Below, one piece after another: positions 15,212 through 24,743 of a stretch of 64,000 nt of DNA; position 1 is the first letter of the stretch, and every line of letters starts with the position of its first letter. Made by a program: the position numbers and the translations under genes. The notes beneath the pieces are model-generated. The model was not told where the DNA came from and did no database searches. It saw only the letters and a program-made list of their open reading frames with translations. This DNA comes from an uncultured Bacteroidales bacterium (GTDB lineage Bacteria; Bacteroidota; Bacteroidia; Bacteroidales; UBA932): contig ONJB01000003.1 in assembly GCA_900318015.1 (NCBI GenBank), positions 21,359 through 85,358 on the forward strand. Direction: 5' to 3'.

Positions 15212-16484
15212 ATTTGATCACGTTGGAAAACAGTATAGGTTGGGCCTGGTGTCCACCAAAACCTTGTCGCATGACCTCAACCGGTGGTGGCAGACGAGCG
15301 TCCTAGGCAAAGAGGACCCCTACCTGAAAATCGGTGAGACCAACGACCGGTCGACGGCGGGCAGCAGCGAGTATGTGTGGGCCCTCCGGGATATCGACTT
15401 CAAGGTCGAGCAGGGCGATGTCGTCGGCATCATCGGTAAGAACGGCGCCGGAAAGAGCACCCTGTTGAAGCTCTTGTCCAAGGTGACGGGACCGACGGTG
15501 GGAACCATCCGCGCCCGCGGGCGTATAGGCTCCCTGCTGGAAGTGGGTACGGGGTTCCATCCCGAGATGACCGGCCGCGAGAACATCTATATGAACGGGG
15601 CCATCATGGGCATGACCAAGCATGACATCGACCGGAAACTGGACGAGATCGTCGCATTCTCCGGTTGCGAGCGCTATATCGACACGCCGGTCAAGCGGTA
15701 CTCTTCCGGTATGACGGTGCGTCTCGGTTTCGCGGTGGCCGCCCATCTGGATCCAGAAATCCTGGTCGTTGACGAGGTGTTGGCCGTGGGCGATGCCGAG
15801 TTCCAGAAGAAAGCCATCGGCAAGATGCAGGAGGTGAGCCGCGGCGAAGGTCGGACGGTGCTGTTCGTCAGCCACAACATGACCAGTGTCAAGAACCTGT
15901 GCAAGACGGGGGTGGTCTTGGACCGGGGACGGACTGTTTTCATGGGTACGGCCGTCGACTGTGTCAACCATTACCTGGACCAGAACCGGGATGTATTTCT
16001 CCTCGATACGGTAATTACCGAGAAGCACAGGAAGTTTCTTCGCTATAAGCAGATTGAAATCCTATCCGTTAAACTGTTGAATAACGATCCCCATCTGGCC
16101 ATGGATGACGACATCGTTACAGAGATAACGATGCGGCGGAACGAACAGGGGATCGACCGGTTCACCATGGAAGTGATGGTGGAGGATATCATGGAGAGAA
16201 GGGTCGGATCCTACATCAGCCCAGTGATGGCTGTTGACAAGGATGACTTCAAGTGTATTGTCCGGTTGAAGAATCATAACCTTTCCAAAGGGAAGTATTA
16301 TTTGAACTTCAACGTCGGGATGAAGAAGAACGATGAGTCGCTCTTCATGGATTATGATATCGTGTTCGGTGTCCTCTCCTTCGAGATTTCCTATCTGTCG
16401 AAAGAAACGAAGGATCCCATCAAACTCTGGCGGGAGGATTGGGGTTTCTGCCAGTTCCAGGACGGGGAGACCGAGGTGATCTGA
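15195..16484 (+). CDS. wzt: Wzt-like polysaccharide ABC exporter ATPase with C-terminal domain
   Basis: This 429-residue protein has Walker A GKNGAGKST at residues 81-89, signature YSSGM at 169-173, Walker B ILVVDE at 189-194 and the H-loop His at 227 in FVSHNM. An extra domain of about 155 residues (from about residue 270) matches the beta-rich Wzt C-terminal region, which in some systems recognises a modified non-reducing end before export. It pairs with the Wzm-like permease at 3210. The export mode implied is ABC-dependent, with the chain completed in the cytoplasm. Confidence 0.93.
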   Translation: MATAIEFDHVGKQYRLGLVSTKTLSHDLNRWWQTSVLGKEDPYLKIGETNDRSTAGSSEYVWALRDIDFKVEQGDVVGIIGKNGAGKSTLLKLLSKVTGPTVGTIRARGRIGSLLEVGTGFHPEMTGRENIYMNGAIMGMTKHDIDRKLDEIVAFSGCERYIDTPVKRYSSGMTVRLGFAVAAHLDPEILVVDEVLAVGDAEFQKKAIGKMQEVSRGEGRTVLFVSHNMTSVKNLCKTGVVLDRGRTVFMGTAVDCVNHYLDQNRDVFLLDTVITEKHRKFLRYKQIEILSVKLLNNDPHLAMDDDIVTEITMRRNEQGIDRFTMEVMVEDIMERRVGSYISPVMAVDKDDFKCIVRLKNHNLSKGKYYLNFNVGMKKNDESLFMDYDIVFGVLSFEISYLSKETKDPIKLWREDWGFCQFQDGETEVI

Positions 16485-16506
16485 TTTGTTTCCGCCAGAC
16501 CGTAGC

Positions 16507-17415
16507 ATGAACAAGAGTCCGCTGTTCTCCGTCCTTATCGCCAATTACAATAACGGGCGTTTTTTGCAGGAGGCCATTGACAGTGTCCTGGGACAGACCT
16601 TTCCGGACTGGGAGGTCATCATCGTGGACGATGCGTCGACGGACGATTCTCCCTCCATCTACGAAAAGTATGCTTCGGATGGACGGTTCCGGATTTATCG
16701 GAACGAAAAGAACAGCGGTTGTGGTTTCACCAAGCGGAAATGCATCGAGTTGGCGGAGGGAGAGCTGTGCGGTTTCCTGGACTCGGATGACGCGTTGATG
16801 CCGAATGCCCTGGAAGTGATGGTCGGAGCCCATGCGGAGCATCCCGAATGCAGCCTAATCTATTCGACCTGCTACCGCTATTCCGGGGACAAGGACGCGG
16901 ATATGCCCATCTGGGATTTCATCGGCCCCATACCGGAAGCGTCCGATTTCCTGATATTCCGCAAGCGACTGGTCTCTCATTTCGTGTCTTTCAAGAAAGC
17001 GTATTACAATCGTACGGTCGGGATTGACCGGACTCTGCTTTGTGCGGAAGACCGTGATCTGTATTATAAGCTGGAAGAAGTCGGGAAACTGCTTCATCTG
17101 CCCGTCCCGTTGTATTATTACCGGGTGAACAATGTCAACTCGGTTTCCATCGGCACGGAAGAAAAGGATATCCGGGCGCACCACTACAGTGTATGTGCCG
17201 AACTGAATGCGATTTGTCGGCGGATGGGGGGACCGCTGTACAAAAGGAATAAGAAAGCCTATCTGGAATACATGCGGGTTCTCCTCAAAGTGTATTATCA
17301 TTCGACATTGTATAGACGTTCTGCTTTTATGAGATATTGTTGGTTCTATTTGAGAGGATATGCTTTCTCCCCTCATGCATGCAGCCATCTGTTGAAAATA
17401 GTCCGGGGGGTGTAA
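16507..17415 (+). CDS. GT2 family glycosyltransferase
   Basis: This 302-residue GT2 protein starts MNKSPLFSVLIANYNNGRFLQEAIDSVLGQTF, with VIIVDDASTDDSP and the metal site FLDSDDALM. ANYNNGRFL marks the subfamily seen in many Bacteroidales capsule loci. The ATG at 16507 is chosen over an in-frame TTG at 16486. It follows wzt by 22 bases and precedes a GT8 gene. The C-terminus is basic and aromatic (YHSTLYRRSAFMRYCWFYLRGYAF), suggesting peripheral membrane contact. Confidence 0.87.
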   Translation: MNKSPLFSVLIANYNNGRFLQEAIDSVLGQTFPDWEVIIVDDASTDDSPSIYEKYASDGRFRIYRNEKNSGCGFTKRKCIELAEGELCGFLDSDDALMPNALEVMVGAHAEHPECSLIYSTCYRYSGDKDADMPIWDFIGPIPEASDFLIFRKRLVSHFVSFKKAYYNRTVGIDRTLLCAEDRDLYYKLEEVGKLLHLPVPLYYYRVNNVNSVSIGTEEKDIRAHHYSVCAELNAICRRMGGPLYKRNKKAYLEYMRVLLKVYYHSTLYRRSAFMRYCWFYLRGYAFSPHACSHLLKIVRGV

Positions 17416-17418
17416 GTG

Positions 17419-18381
17419 ATGAGGAACAGGATACCGATTGTTTTTGCCATCGACAGGAATGTCATCGTTCCTTGTGCAGTGACGATTACGTCGCTGTTGG
17501 AAAACGCGGACAAGGATACGTTGTATGAGATTTTCATCCTTTGCGAGGAGAGTACGCTTCCGCAAGAGGACCGGATGATGCTGAGTGAGGCCTTTGCGGA
17601 TCATGGGCAGGCGGAGATCCATTTCGTGGATGTCGGAGATGCATACTCGGATGTCCCCGAAATGCAGCGGGTGACGAAAGCTACCTATTATCGACTGTTG
17701 ATTCCGGATCTGTTCCCGCAGTATGACAAGGTCATCTATTCGGACATCGATATCGTGTTCCAGCAGGATCTGGCCGATCTGTTCCGGACCTCGTTCCCGA
17801 ATGACGAATTGATTGCCGCCATCCTGGACCAGGCCATCAACCGGGAGTATTATTTCCAGTCCGACCTGCCGGAGAAGATCGGGAAAAGCGTCAGGGATTA
17901 TTTCAACGCCGGTTTCCTGTTGATGAACCTGAAGCAGCTCAGGGCGGAAAACAAGGTGGAAGAGTTCCGGAGTCTTTCCCGGAAGAAGTTCCCCCAGAAT
18001 GACCAGGATGTCCTGAATATCGTCTGTAACGGTCGGGTTCAGTGGCTGTCTTCGATGTATAACTTCCAGACGAACCACTATGCCAATTACATGTGGGGAA
18101 GAAGCGAGTCCGGGATAGACTTCACCGAGCTGGTCAAGAAGGCGACCTTGCATTATACATTCAGGAACAAGCCCTGGAATTCCCTCGATTGCTGCTTCGC
18201 AGATGCCTGGTGGCATTATTACCGGATTTCCCCCGTCTTTGACAATCAGTTCTATTTCATGCGTCAATACCAACAGATCGAGGCATATCGGAACGATTTC
18301 CATAACGCGCGCGTTAAAACATTGATCATCAATCTGTTGGGAAGAGCCAAGAAATCGGTTCTGAAACTCATCGGCAAGTAG
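17419..18381 (+). CDS. GT8 family glycosyltransferase
   Basis: This 320-residue protein has the GT8 layout: IPIVFAIDRNVIVPCAVTITSLLENA at the start, then TKATYYRLLIPDLFPQYDKVIYSDIDIVF with the DxD metal motif, YFNAGFLLMNLKQLR, and NDQDVLNIVCNG. The LHYTFRNKPW histidine motif near residue 250 completes the family pattern. Bacterial GT8 enzymes usually add galactose or glucose with retention. The ATG at 17419 is used; a GTG three bases earlier is also in frame. Confidence 0.9.
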   Translation: MRNRIPIVFAIDRNVIVPCAVTITSLLENADKDTLYEIFILCEESTLPQEDRMMLSEAFADHGQAEIHFVDVGDAYSDVPEMQRVTKATYYRLLIPDLFPQYDKVIYSDIDIVFQQDLADLFRTSFPNDELIAAILDQAINREYYFQSDLPEKIGKSVRDYFNAGFLLMNLKQLRAENKVEEFRSLSRKKFPQNDQDVLNIVCNGRVQWLSSMYNFQTNHYANYMWGRSESGIDFTELVKKATLHYTFRNKPWNSLDCCFADAWWHYYRISPVFDNQFYFMRQYQQIEAYRNDFHNARVKTLIINLLGRAKKSVLKLIGK

Positions 18382-18383
18382 AT

Positions 18384-19286
18384 ATGCGACTTTGGAAGAT
18401 ACTTACCCGCCCCTACTGGCATCGGAAATATGTCAAGTTCCTGGAGATGGTCCATGCAAAGGACCTGACGTTCGAGAACACCAAGGAACTCTACTATAAT
18501 GTGACGGGAAAATGGCTGGATTATTCGCACCCGAAAGATATCAACCAGAAACTCATGTGGCTGACACGTTATTGGCGGCATCCGCTGAAAACGAAGTGTG
18601 CCGACAAGTATCTGGTCCGGGATTATGTCAAGGAGAAGGGACTTGAAGGGATCCTGATCCCCCTGATCGGCGTGTGGGACCGGGCAGAGGATATCCCGTT
18701 CGAGACTTTGCCGGATCAGTTTGTCCTGAAGTGCAATCACGGATCCGGTTATAACGTCATTTGCCTGGACAAGGGCAAGCTGGACTGGGATGCGACCAAG
18801 AAGGTCCTGAATGAATGGCTGGATACGGATTACGCGGAACTCCTTTATGAGATTCATTACAAGGATATCCCGCGGAAGATCGTTTGCGAAAAGTTCATCG
18901 GAGAAGGCGGCGTCGCTCCGACCGAGTATCAGTTCTGGTGCCTCAACGGCACCCCGGAATCTATCCTGGCTTGCCGGAAGAATCTGGACATGACCTACGA
19001 TGCCGTTTCCTATTCCTTGGCTTGGGAGCGCCTGTTCGACCGCATCGGTGAGGATGCGGCCGTAGAGTTGGAAAAGCCCGCCTGTGGCCTGGAGCCGTTG
19101 ATTGAGTATGCAAAGAAGCTTGCGGCTCCTTTCCCATTCGTCCGGGTGGATTTCTATGTAGTAGGGACTGCTGTCTATCTGGCAGAGATGACATTCACTC
19201 CTTCTGCCAATCTTCTCACCAATTATAAGCAGAGTTTCCTGGACCGGCTGGGCGAAAAGTTGGTACTTCCCTCAAAGATGTTGTGA
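18384..19286 (+). CDS. TupA-like ATP-grasp protein
   Basis: This 300-residue protein resembles the TupA-like ATP-grasp family (PF14305): DINQKLMWLTRYWRHPLKTKCADKYLVRDYVKEKGLE, then LPDQFVLKCNHGSGYNVICLDK, IVCEKFIGE and a late PFPFVRVDFYVVGTAVYLAEMTFTPS in which Asp and Glu would hold magnesium-ATP. The family name comes from teichuronopeptide synthesis, where an amide bond to an acidic polysaccharide is made. Its role here is therefore likely to be ATP-dependent attachment of an amino compound, for example to the uronic acid, but no member is characterised well enough to be sure. A second copy is at 37066. Confidence 0.78.
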   Translation: MRLWKILTRPYWHRKYVKFLEMVHAKDLTFENTKELYYNVTGKWLDYSHPKDINQKLMWLTRYWRHPLKTKCADKYLVRDYVKEKGLEGILIPLIGVWDRAEDIPFETLPDQFVLKCNHGSGYNVICLDKGKLDWDATKKVLNEWLDTDYAELLYEIHYKDIPRKIVCEKFIGEGGVAPTEYQFWCLNGTPESILACRKNLDMTYDAVSYSLAWERLFDRIGEDAAVELEKPACGLEPLIEYAKKLAAPFPFVRVDFYVVGTAVYLAEMTFTPSANLLTNYKQSFLDRLGEKLVLPSKML

Positions 19287-20285
19287 ATGAAAAAGATATC
19301 GTTCATATTGCCTTGCTTTAACGTCGGCCGATACATAGCCGGCTGCCTGGACAGCATCTATGCCCAAGACATGCCGGAGGACGAGTACGAGGTCATCTGT
19401 GTCAATGACTGTTCCACGGACGATACGCGGGACGTCATCCTGTCCTATGCTGCCGGCCATCCGAATCTGTCCCTCATAGACCATACCGTGAACCTGACGG
19501 CCGGAGGGGCGCGGAATACCGGGATGAACGCGGCAAAGGGCGAGTATATCTGGTTTGTGGACCCGGATGACGCCATCAAGGAGAATTGCCTGCAGGAGTT
19601 ATATGCGACGGCGCGGGAGAAGGATGTGGATGTCATGTTCTTCAATTACGACGATGCCGATGTGAATCTGCAGGTGGTGAAGGAAGACCGGACCTATCCC
19701 GACAGCGCCGTGTGCAGCGGCCAGGAATTTGTCGCCACCTATTTCGAGAATAAGTTCGCGTCATTCGGCATCATCTGGCGGGAAGTTTACAAGACGGCTT
19801 TCCTCCGGGAAAAGGGCTTGCAGTATCCTGTCATGCGGAAAGCGCAGGATGTCGTGTTCCTCTGGAAGGTGATGCTGTGTGCCGAACGGGTTTGCTCTGT
19901 CTCCAAAGCCTATTATACCTATCGGAGCAATCCTTATTCGGTGACCAAGCATGAGACCCTTGCCAAGGTCGCCTTCTCGGACCGAGTCCTCCGTGGGAGC
20001 GAAATCGTCAAAATGTTGGAGAAAAAGGACATCCTGCCTGCCATTGCGGACGATATGGGGCGGAATATGCGTTGGTGTGCCAATTCGAGTATGGAGATGA
20101 TATCCCAGATGTCGATGGAAGAGCGGGAACGGTTTTATGATGAGATCGTCCTTCACCGGGATGCGCTGGCGGACCTCCGTCCCTATATGAACCGCAAACA
20201 CCGGATCTTATTCAACACGTCCCTGGGGAAACGGTGGTGGCTGGTCAAGGCCGGGCTGATGTGCCGGCTTGAACGGAAGAAGTAG
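19287..20285 (+). CDS. GT2 family glycosyltransferase
   Basis: This 332-residue protein starts directly after the preceding TGA. It has ISFILPCFNVGRYIAGCLDSIYAQDM, VICVNDCSTDDT, LTAGGARNTGMNAAKGEYIWFVDPDDAI and a late KAQDVVFLWKVML motif. FVDPDD is the metal site and GGARN replaces the common SSARN. The C-terminal 60 residues are basic. It is related to the protein encoded at 36058. Specificity is unknown. Confidence 0.87.
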   Translation: MKKISFILPCFNVGRYIAGCLDSIYAQDMPEDEYEVICVNDCSTDDTRDVILSYAAGHPNLSLIDHTVNLTAGGARNTGMNAAKGEYIWFVDPDDAIKENCLQELYATAREKDVDVMFFNYDDADVNLQVVKEDRTYPDSAVCSGQEFVATYFENKFASFGIIWREVYKTAFLREKGLQYPVMRKAQDVVFLWKVMLCAERVCSVSKAYYTYRSNPYSVTKHETLAKVAFSDRVLRGSEIVKMLEKKDILPAIADDMGRNMRWCANSSMEMISQMSMEERERFYDEIVLHRDALADLRPYMNRKHRILFNTSLGKRWWLVKAGLMCRLERKK

Positions 20286-20287
20286 TT

Positions 20288-20998
20288 ATGGGCAAACCTT
20301 TCTTGCAAAAGGTAAAACACCGTCTGGCCCGGATGCGCCTGCGTCCGATCCCGGTTTTCCTGTTCCACCAGGTCAGCGATGTCTTCGAGCCGGAGACCAT
20401 GTGGGATATCGACTGGACTCAGACGGATGCCTTCAAGCGGAACATCCTGGCCTTGAGAAAGAAGTATACGTTCATCCCGCTCACCGAGGTGAAGGAACAC
20501 TTGGCGAGAGACCGGTTTCGTTTCCGGAATTATGCCGCCTTGACCTCCGATGACGGATGGGCTTCTTTGAAAAGTATCCTGCCTTGGCTGGTTGAAAACA
20601 AGATACCGGTCACGCTGTTCCTGAACCCTTCCTGTCTGGACGGGAACCATCATAACAGCCGCAAGACCGACAAGCTTATGACGGAAGAGGAAGTAAGGCA
20701 GATTGTTAAAGAGGGAGCTCCATACATCTCCATCGCCTCCCACGGGTGGACTCATAAGAGTTGTACGGCGATGTCGATGGAAGAGTTCAAGGAGAGTGCA
20801 CAAAAATCGGAGGAGGCATTGGGGCGGCTGCCTGCTAAAGTGCCATATTATGCATTTGCGTCGGGATTGTATACCTCGGAACAGGTCGCTTTTCTGAGAG
20901 CGTCCGGGTTGGTTCCGGTGTTCGTGGACGGGATGACCAATGAGGATCCTGCCTCCATTCACAGGTATTGCATTGATGGGAAAACAATCCATGGATAA
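20288..20998 (+). CDS. polysaccharide deacetylase family (NodB fold) protein
   Basis: This 236-residue protein fits the carbohydrate esterase 4/NodB fold: PVFLFHQVSD near the N-terminus, the catalytic Asp pair in YAALTSDDGWASLKSILPWL, VTLFLNPSCLDG, and the metal-binding histidines in IASHGWTHKSC. A third histidine cluster (GNHHNSRKTDKLM) lies between. There is no signal peptide, so it would act in the cytoplasm on a lipid-linked or nucleotide sugar. Its 3' end overlaps the next gene by eight bases. A second NodB-like gene is at 46179. Confidence 0.8.
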   Translation: MGKPFLQKVKHRLARMRLRPIPVFLFHQVSDVFEPETMWDIDWTQTDAFKRNILALRKKYTFIPLTEVKEHLARDRFRFRNYAALTSDDGWASLKSILPWLVENKIPVTLFLNPSCLDGNHHNSRKTDKLMTEEEVRQIVKEGAPYISIASHGWTHKSCTAMSMEEFKESAQKSEEALGRLPAKVPYYAFASGLYTSEQVAFLRASGLVPVFVDGMTNEDPASIHRYCIDGKTIHG

Positions 20999-21389
20999 AG
21001 CAAGAATCATCAATCTCCCCAAGAACGGTGACCGGCGGGGGAATCTCTCGGTCATCGAGCAGTTGGACCGGATCCCGTTCAAGATCGAGCGGGCGTTCTG
21101 GATCTATGACGTTCCGGGCGGCGCGGCCCGGGGAGGACATGCCTACCGGGAATCGGAAGAGTTCATCGTGGCCCTGTCCGGCAGTTTCGACGTCGTCATC
21201 GACGACGGAAAGGAAAAGCAGGTGTTCTCCCTGAACCGGTCCTATTACGGATTGTATGTCCCGAAGATGATGTGGCGCGAGATGGTCAATTTCTCCACCA
21301 ATTCCGTAGCCTTGGTGCTTTCGTCCACGCCATATGATGCGGCCGATTATATCCGGGATTACGAAGAATTCAAGCAGATCAAGCGATGA
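20991..21389 (+). CDS. fdtA: FdtA-like sugar 3,4-ketoisomerase (variant active site)
   Basis: This 132-residue single-cupin protein resembles FdtA/QdtA: RRGNLSVIEQLDRIPFKIERAFWIYDVPGG, then ARGGHAYRESEEFIVALSGSFDVVIDDG and [17 protein letters not shown]. The family isomerises dTDP-4-keto-6-deoxyglucose to the 3-keto sugar on the way to Fuc3NAc or Qui3NAc. The usual HAH pair is HAY here, so one active-site histidine is replaced by tyrosine. The next gene is a second family member with the canonical pair. The ATG at 20991 aligns with the family; an in-frame ATG at 20976 lies inside the previous gene. Confidence 0.82.
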   Translation: MDKARIINLPKNGDRRGNLSVIEQLDRIPFKIERAFWIYDVPGGAARGGHAYRESEEFIVALSGSFDVVIDDGKEKQVFSLNRSYYGLYVPKMMWREMVNFSTNSVALVLSSTPYDAADYIRDYEEFKQIKR

Positions 21390-21799
21390 GAAAGCCTACT
21401 GTGGAGGATTGCCGGATCATCGATCTGGGCAAGATCGAGTTTGACCGGGGAAACCTGACCGTAGTCCAGGCCCGGGAGACGGTCCCCTTCGATATCAAGC
21501 GGGTGTTTTACCTGTATGACATCCCAGGCGGCGAAGCCCGCGGGGCCCATGCGCACAAGGAGTGCCATCAGTTCCTGGTGGCGGCCAGCGGCAGTTTCGA
21601 GGTGGTGCTGGATGACGGGCATGAAAAACGGACCGTGTACTTGAACCGGCCTTTCAAAGGCCTGCACATCCCGCCGGGCATCTGGGCTGCCGAACAGGAG
21701 TTCTCCTCCGGCGCCGTATGCCTGGTCCTGGCTTCCGAGCCGTATGACGAAGCGGATTACATCCGCGATTATGAAGAATATCTGGAATTTGTAAAATGA
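21386..21799 (+). CDS. fdtA: FdtA-like sugar 3,4-ketoisomerase (canonical active site)
   Basis: This 137-residue cupin shows [60 protein letters not shown] and [17 protein letters not shown]. The intact AHAH motif and the family-length domain make this the likely active dTDP-4-keto-6-deoxyglucose 3,4-ketoisomerase. It overlaps its paralogue upstream and the acetyltransferase gene downstream by four bases each, forming a compact cluster with the aminotransferase at 22248. The two cupins may form a heteromer or use different substrates. Confidence 0.88.
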   Translation: MRKPTVEDCRIIDLGKIEFDRGNLTVVQARETVPFDIKRVFYLYDIPGGEARGAHAHKECHQFLVAASGSFEVVLDDGHEKRTVYLNRPFKGLHIPPGIWAAEQEFSSGAVCLVLASEPYDEADYIRDYEEYLEFVK

Positions 21800-22251
21800 T
21801 ACATCCTTTGGCTGACTGCCAGGCGTCCATACCGGAATCGACCCGGGTCTGGCAGTTCTGTGTGATCCTTCCCGGGGCGAAAATCGGGGAGAACGGCAAT
21901 GTCTGCAGTCATTGCTTCATCGAGAACGACGTGGAGGTCGGGAACAACGTCACCATCAAGTGCGGCGTCCAGCTCTGGGACGGCCTGCGGGTGGAGGACG
22001 ATGTTCTCATCGGCGCGAACGTGTCTTTCACGAATGACCGGTATCCGCGTTCCAAGCAGTATCCCGCCACGTTTGAAAAGACCATCATCCGCAAGGGGGC
22101 CAGCATCGGCGCCGGTTCCGTGGTCCTTTGCGGGGTCGAGATCGGGGAGAAGGCCATGGTCGGCGCGGGCAGCGTGGTGACCAAGGATGTCCCCGCCGGA
22201 GAGTTGTGGGTGGGCAATCCCGCCCGGTTCGTAAGAAAAATTGAAGAATGA
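21796..22251 (+). CDS. FdtC/QdtC-like dTDP-3-amino-sugar N-acetyltransferase
   Basis: This 151-residue left-handed beta-helix protein has repeats such as [51 protein letters not shown] and [31 protein letters not shown]. It ends [12 protein letters not shown]. The [10 protein letters not shown] insertion is characteristic of FdtC/WxcM-type acetyltransferases that acetylate the 3-amino group of dTDP-3-amino-3,6-dideoxyhexoses. It sits between the ketoisomerases and the aminotransferase, completing the pathway to dTDP-Fuc3NAc or dTDP-Qui3NAc. Confidence 0.87.
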   Translation: MIHPLADCQASIPESTRVWQFCVILPGAKIGENGNVCSHCFIENDVEVGNNVTIKCGVQLWDGLRVEDDVLIGANVSFTNDRYPRSKQYPATFEKTIIRKGASIGAGSVVLCGVEIGEKAMVGAGSVVTKDVPAGELWVGNPARFVRKIEE

Positions 22252-23351
22252 TCCTTTATTCTGACCTAAAAAGAGTGACGGAACTGCATTCCGCCGAAAT
22301 CCATGAGGCGGTTCGCCGCGCTGTGGATTCCGGATGGTATCTCCAGGGAGAGGAGAACAAGCGCTTCGAAAAGGAATATGCCGATTATATCGGCACGGAA
22401 TACTGCATCGGGTGTGCCAACGGCCTCGACGCCCTGATCTGGATCCTCCGGGCTTATATCGAGATGGGCGTGATGCAGAAGGGGGACGAGGTCATCGTCC
22501 CGGCCAACACCTACATCGCTTCCATCCTGGCCATCACCGAGAACGGGCTGACGCCCGTCCTGGTGGAGCCGGACATCGACACGCTCGAGATCGACGACCG
22601 CCTGGTCGAGGAGGCGATTACGCCCCGCACCAAGGCCATCATGATCGTCCATCTGTACGGCCGGTGCGCCTACACGGAGCGGATCGGCGACCTGTGCAAG
22701 AAATACGGGCTGAAGCTCATCGAGGACAACGCCCAGGCCCATGGCTGCCTGTTCCAGGGCACCCGCCGGACCGGCTCCCTCGGCGACGCCGCCGGTCACA
22801 GTTTCTACCCGGGTAAGAACCTGGGCGCGTTGGGGGACGGCGGCGCCGTCACGACCGACGACCCGGAACTGGCCCAGGTTGTCCGGACCCTCGCGAACTA
22901 TGGTTCGTCCAAGAAATACGTGTTCGATTACCTGGGACGCAACAGCCGCCTGGATGAGATTCATGCCGCGGTCCTGTCCGCCAAGCTGGCGTTCCTGGAC
23001 GAGGATAATGACGCCCGCCGCCAGGTGGCGCGGTACTATCTGGAGCATATCGACAATCCCGCCATCACGCTGCCGCAGGTCACGGACTGGAACGCGAACG
23101 TGTTCCATATCTTCCCGATCCTGTGTGGACGCCGGGGCGAGCTGCAGCAGTACCTGAAGGACAACGGTGTCCAGACGATCATCCACTATCCGATCCCGCC
23201 GCACAAGCAGAAATGCTATCCGGACTGGAACGGATGGTCCTTCCCCGTGACGGAGAAGATCCATGCGGAGGAGCTGAGCCTGCCGATGAGCCCGGCCATG
23301 GCCCCGGACGAAGTGAAGACGGTCGTCGAAATCTTGAACCGATGGAAATGA
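22248..23351 (+). CDS. fdtB: FdtB/QdtB-like dTDP-3-amino-sugar aminotransferase
   Basis: This 367-residue DegT/DnrJ/EryC1 aminotransferase has [67 protein letters not shown] and the PLP lysine in [18 protein letters not shown]. These match the FdtB/QdtB subgroup rather than the WbpE subgroup encoded at 791. With the adjacent ketoisomerases and acetyltransferase it should make a dTDP-3-acetamido-3,6-dideoxyhexose. The rmlA/rmlB genes that supply the precursor are not in the window. The coding sequence is noticeably G+C-rich. Confidence 0.9.
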   Translation: MILYSDLKRVTELHSAEIHEAVRRAVDSGWYLQGEENKRFEKEYADYIGTEYCIGCANGLDALIWILRAYIEMGVMQKGDEVIVPANTYIASILAITENGLTPVLVEPDIDTLEIDDRLVEEAITPRTKAIMIVHLYGRCAYTERIGDLCKKYGLKLIEDNAQAHGCLFQGTRRTGSLGDAAGHSFYPGKNLGALGDGGAVTTDDPELAQVVRTLANYGSSKKYVFDYLGRNSRLDEIHAAVLSAKLAFLDEDNDARRQVARYYLEHIDNPAITLPQVTDWNANVFHIFPILCGRRGELQQYLKDNGVQTIIHYPIPPHKQKCYPDWNGWSFPVTEKIHAEELSLPMSPAMAPDEVKTVVEILNRWK

Positions 23352-24331
23352 ACGGAACCCCGCTGGCGTCCATCGTCGTCATTACCTACAACCAGGAGGA
23401 CTCCCTCCCGGTGACGCTGGATTCGCTGCTGGCCCAGAAGACGTCTTTCCCCTTCGAGATCGTCGTCGGAGACGATTGCTCGAAGGATAGGACCCGTGCC
23501 GTAATCGCCGATTACGCGGAGCGGTTCCCGGATATCGTCCGGCCCATCTACAACGAGCGGAACCTGGGCATCCTGGGGAACTATGCATCGACCCTTTCCC
23601 AGTGCCGCGGGAAATACCGCTCGGCCTGCGCCGGCGACGACTTCTGGAACGACCCCGAGAAGCTGCAGTTGCAGGTGGACATCATGGAGAAGGATCCGGA
23701 GGTCGGCGTGGTTTACACGGACGTGCTCATGGACTCCGTCTCGACGGGGGAGAAGTTCGTGAAGACGTGCCTGGACCCGCAGGAAGATACCTTCACCCAG
23801 TTGCTTCACGGCTGTTTCATCACGGCTCCGACCGTCTGCTTCCGGGCGAGCCTCCTGGAGTATGTCGATTTCGACGAATTCCGCCGCCTGGGTTTCATCA
23901 TGGAAGACTATCCGATGTGGCTCACCTATAGCCTCCATGCGAAGTTCTACCATCTGAAGCGGCCTACCGTGACTTATCGGATCGACAGGAATTACATCAA
24001 TGACGCCAAGGCGGTCTGCCTGCACGCCTGCGAGTTCGACGCGGGAACGACGGCCGTCCGGCTCCATTTCCGGAACAAGTATCCGGACCGGACGCCGATG
24101 ACCGCGGAGGAAATCGAGGACGCGCATTCCAAGATCTGCTACATGGCCGGCCTGAACATGAACGACCGGAAGTTCGCCAAGGAGTACGTGGACAAAGTCC
24201 ACAACCGCACGCCTTACGTGAAACGCCTGTCCCGGATCTGTTCCTCGCCGGTCCTTTTCAAGGCTTACCAGGCCTATCGGCGGCTGACCGGAAAGACCCG
24301 GACGCCGCTGCAAATGTATTTCGGGCAATAA
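23348..24331 (+). CDS. GT2 family glycosyltransferase
   Basis: This GT2 protein of about 327 residues has PLASIVVITYNQEDSLPVTLDSLLAQKTSFPFEIVVGDDCSKDRT, NLGILGNYASTLSQCRGKY and CAGDDFWNDPEKLQ. GDDFW is the acidic metal motif of the subfamily that also includes many O-antigen transferases adding 6-deoxyamino sugars. It follows the dTDP-amino sugar genes directly, so it may transfer that sugar; this is inferred from position. ATG 23348 gives the usual ATGA overlap, while ATG 23342 would add two residues. Confidence 0.87.
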   Translation: MNGTPLASIVVITYNQEDSLPVTLDSLLAQKTSFPFEIVVGDDCSKDRTRAVIADYAERFPDIVRPIYNERNLGILGNYASTLSQCRGKYRSACAGDDFWNDPEKLQLQVDIMEKDPEVGVVYTDVLMDSVSTGEKFVKTCLDPQEDTFTQLLHGCFITAPTVCFRASLLEYVDFDEFRRLGFIMEDYPMWLTYSLHAKFYHLKRPTVTYRIDRNYINDAKAVCLHACEFDAGTTAVRLHFRNKYPDRTPMTAEEIEDAHSKICYMAGLNMNDRKFAKEYVDKVHNRTPYVKRLSRICSSPVLFKAYQAYRRLTGKTRTPLQMYFGQ

Positions 24332-24338
24332 AGAGACT

Positions 24339-24743
24339 ATGGACAAGGAGGCTCTGAAAGCCAGGTTCTGGGAATTCTTCCGTTTCTGCATCGTTGGTGT
24401 CCTTGCAACGGCGATCCACTACGGGGTATACCTGCTATTGATGCGCTTGTTCCCGGATAAAGGCGGCTGGTGGACCAATGCGGCATATACCATCGGTTAT
24501 TTGGTCGGCTTTGTGTTCAACTTTATCCTTTCGGCGCTGTTTACATTCCGTGAGCGGATGAGTGTCAAAAAAGGAATCGGATTCTCCTTGAGCAATCTGG
24601 TGAATTATGGCTTGCACATCCTGTTCCTGAACCTGTTCCTATGGATGGGCGTTCCTGACAAGTGGGCACCCTTGCCGGTGTATTGCATCGTCGTGCCCAT
24701 CAATTTCCTTCTGGTCCGTTTCGTTTTCAAAAAAGTCAAGTAA
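24339..24743 (+). CDS. gtrA: GtrA-like membrane protein
   Basis: This 134-residue protein has four predicted membrane segments, including FFRFCIVGVLATAIHYGVYLLL and YTIGYLVGFVFNFILSALFTF; the latter is the N-F-x-x-S-x-x-x-T-F pattern of the GtrA/PF04138 family. GtrA proteins are thought to flip undecaprenyl-phosphate-linked glucose or to assist such transfer. It is followed without a gap by a GtrB-like gene and then by a large membrane protein, reproducing the three-gene arrangement of O-antigen side-chain addition. Confidence 0.9.
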   Translation: MDKEALKARFWEFFRFCIVGVLATAIHYGVYLLLMRLFPDKGGWWTNAAYTIGYLVGFVFNFILSALFTFRERMSVKKGIGFSLSNLVNYGLHILFLNLFLWMGVPDKWAPLPVYCIVVPINFLLVRFVFKKVK

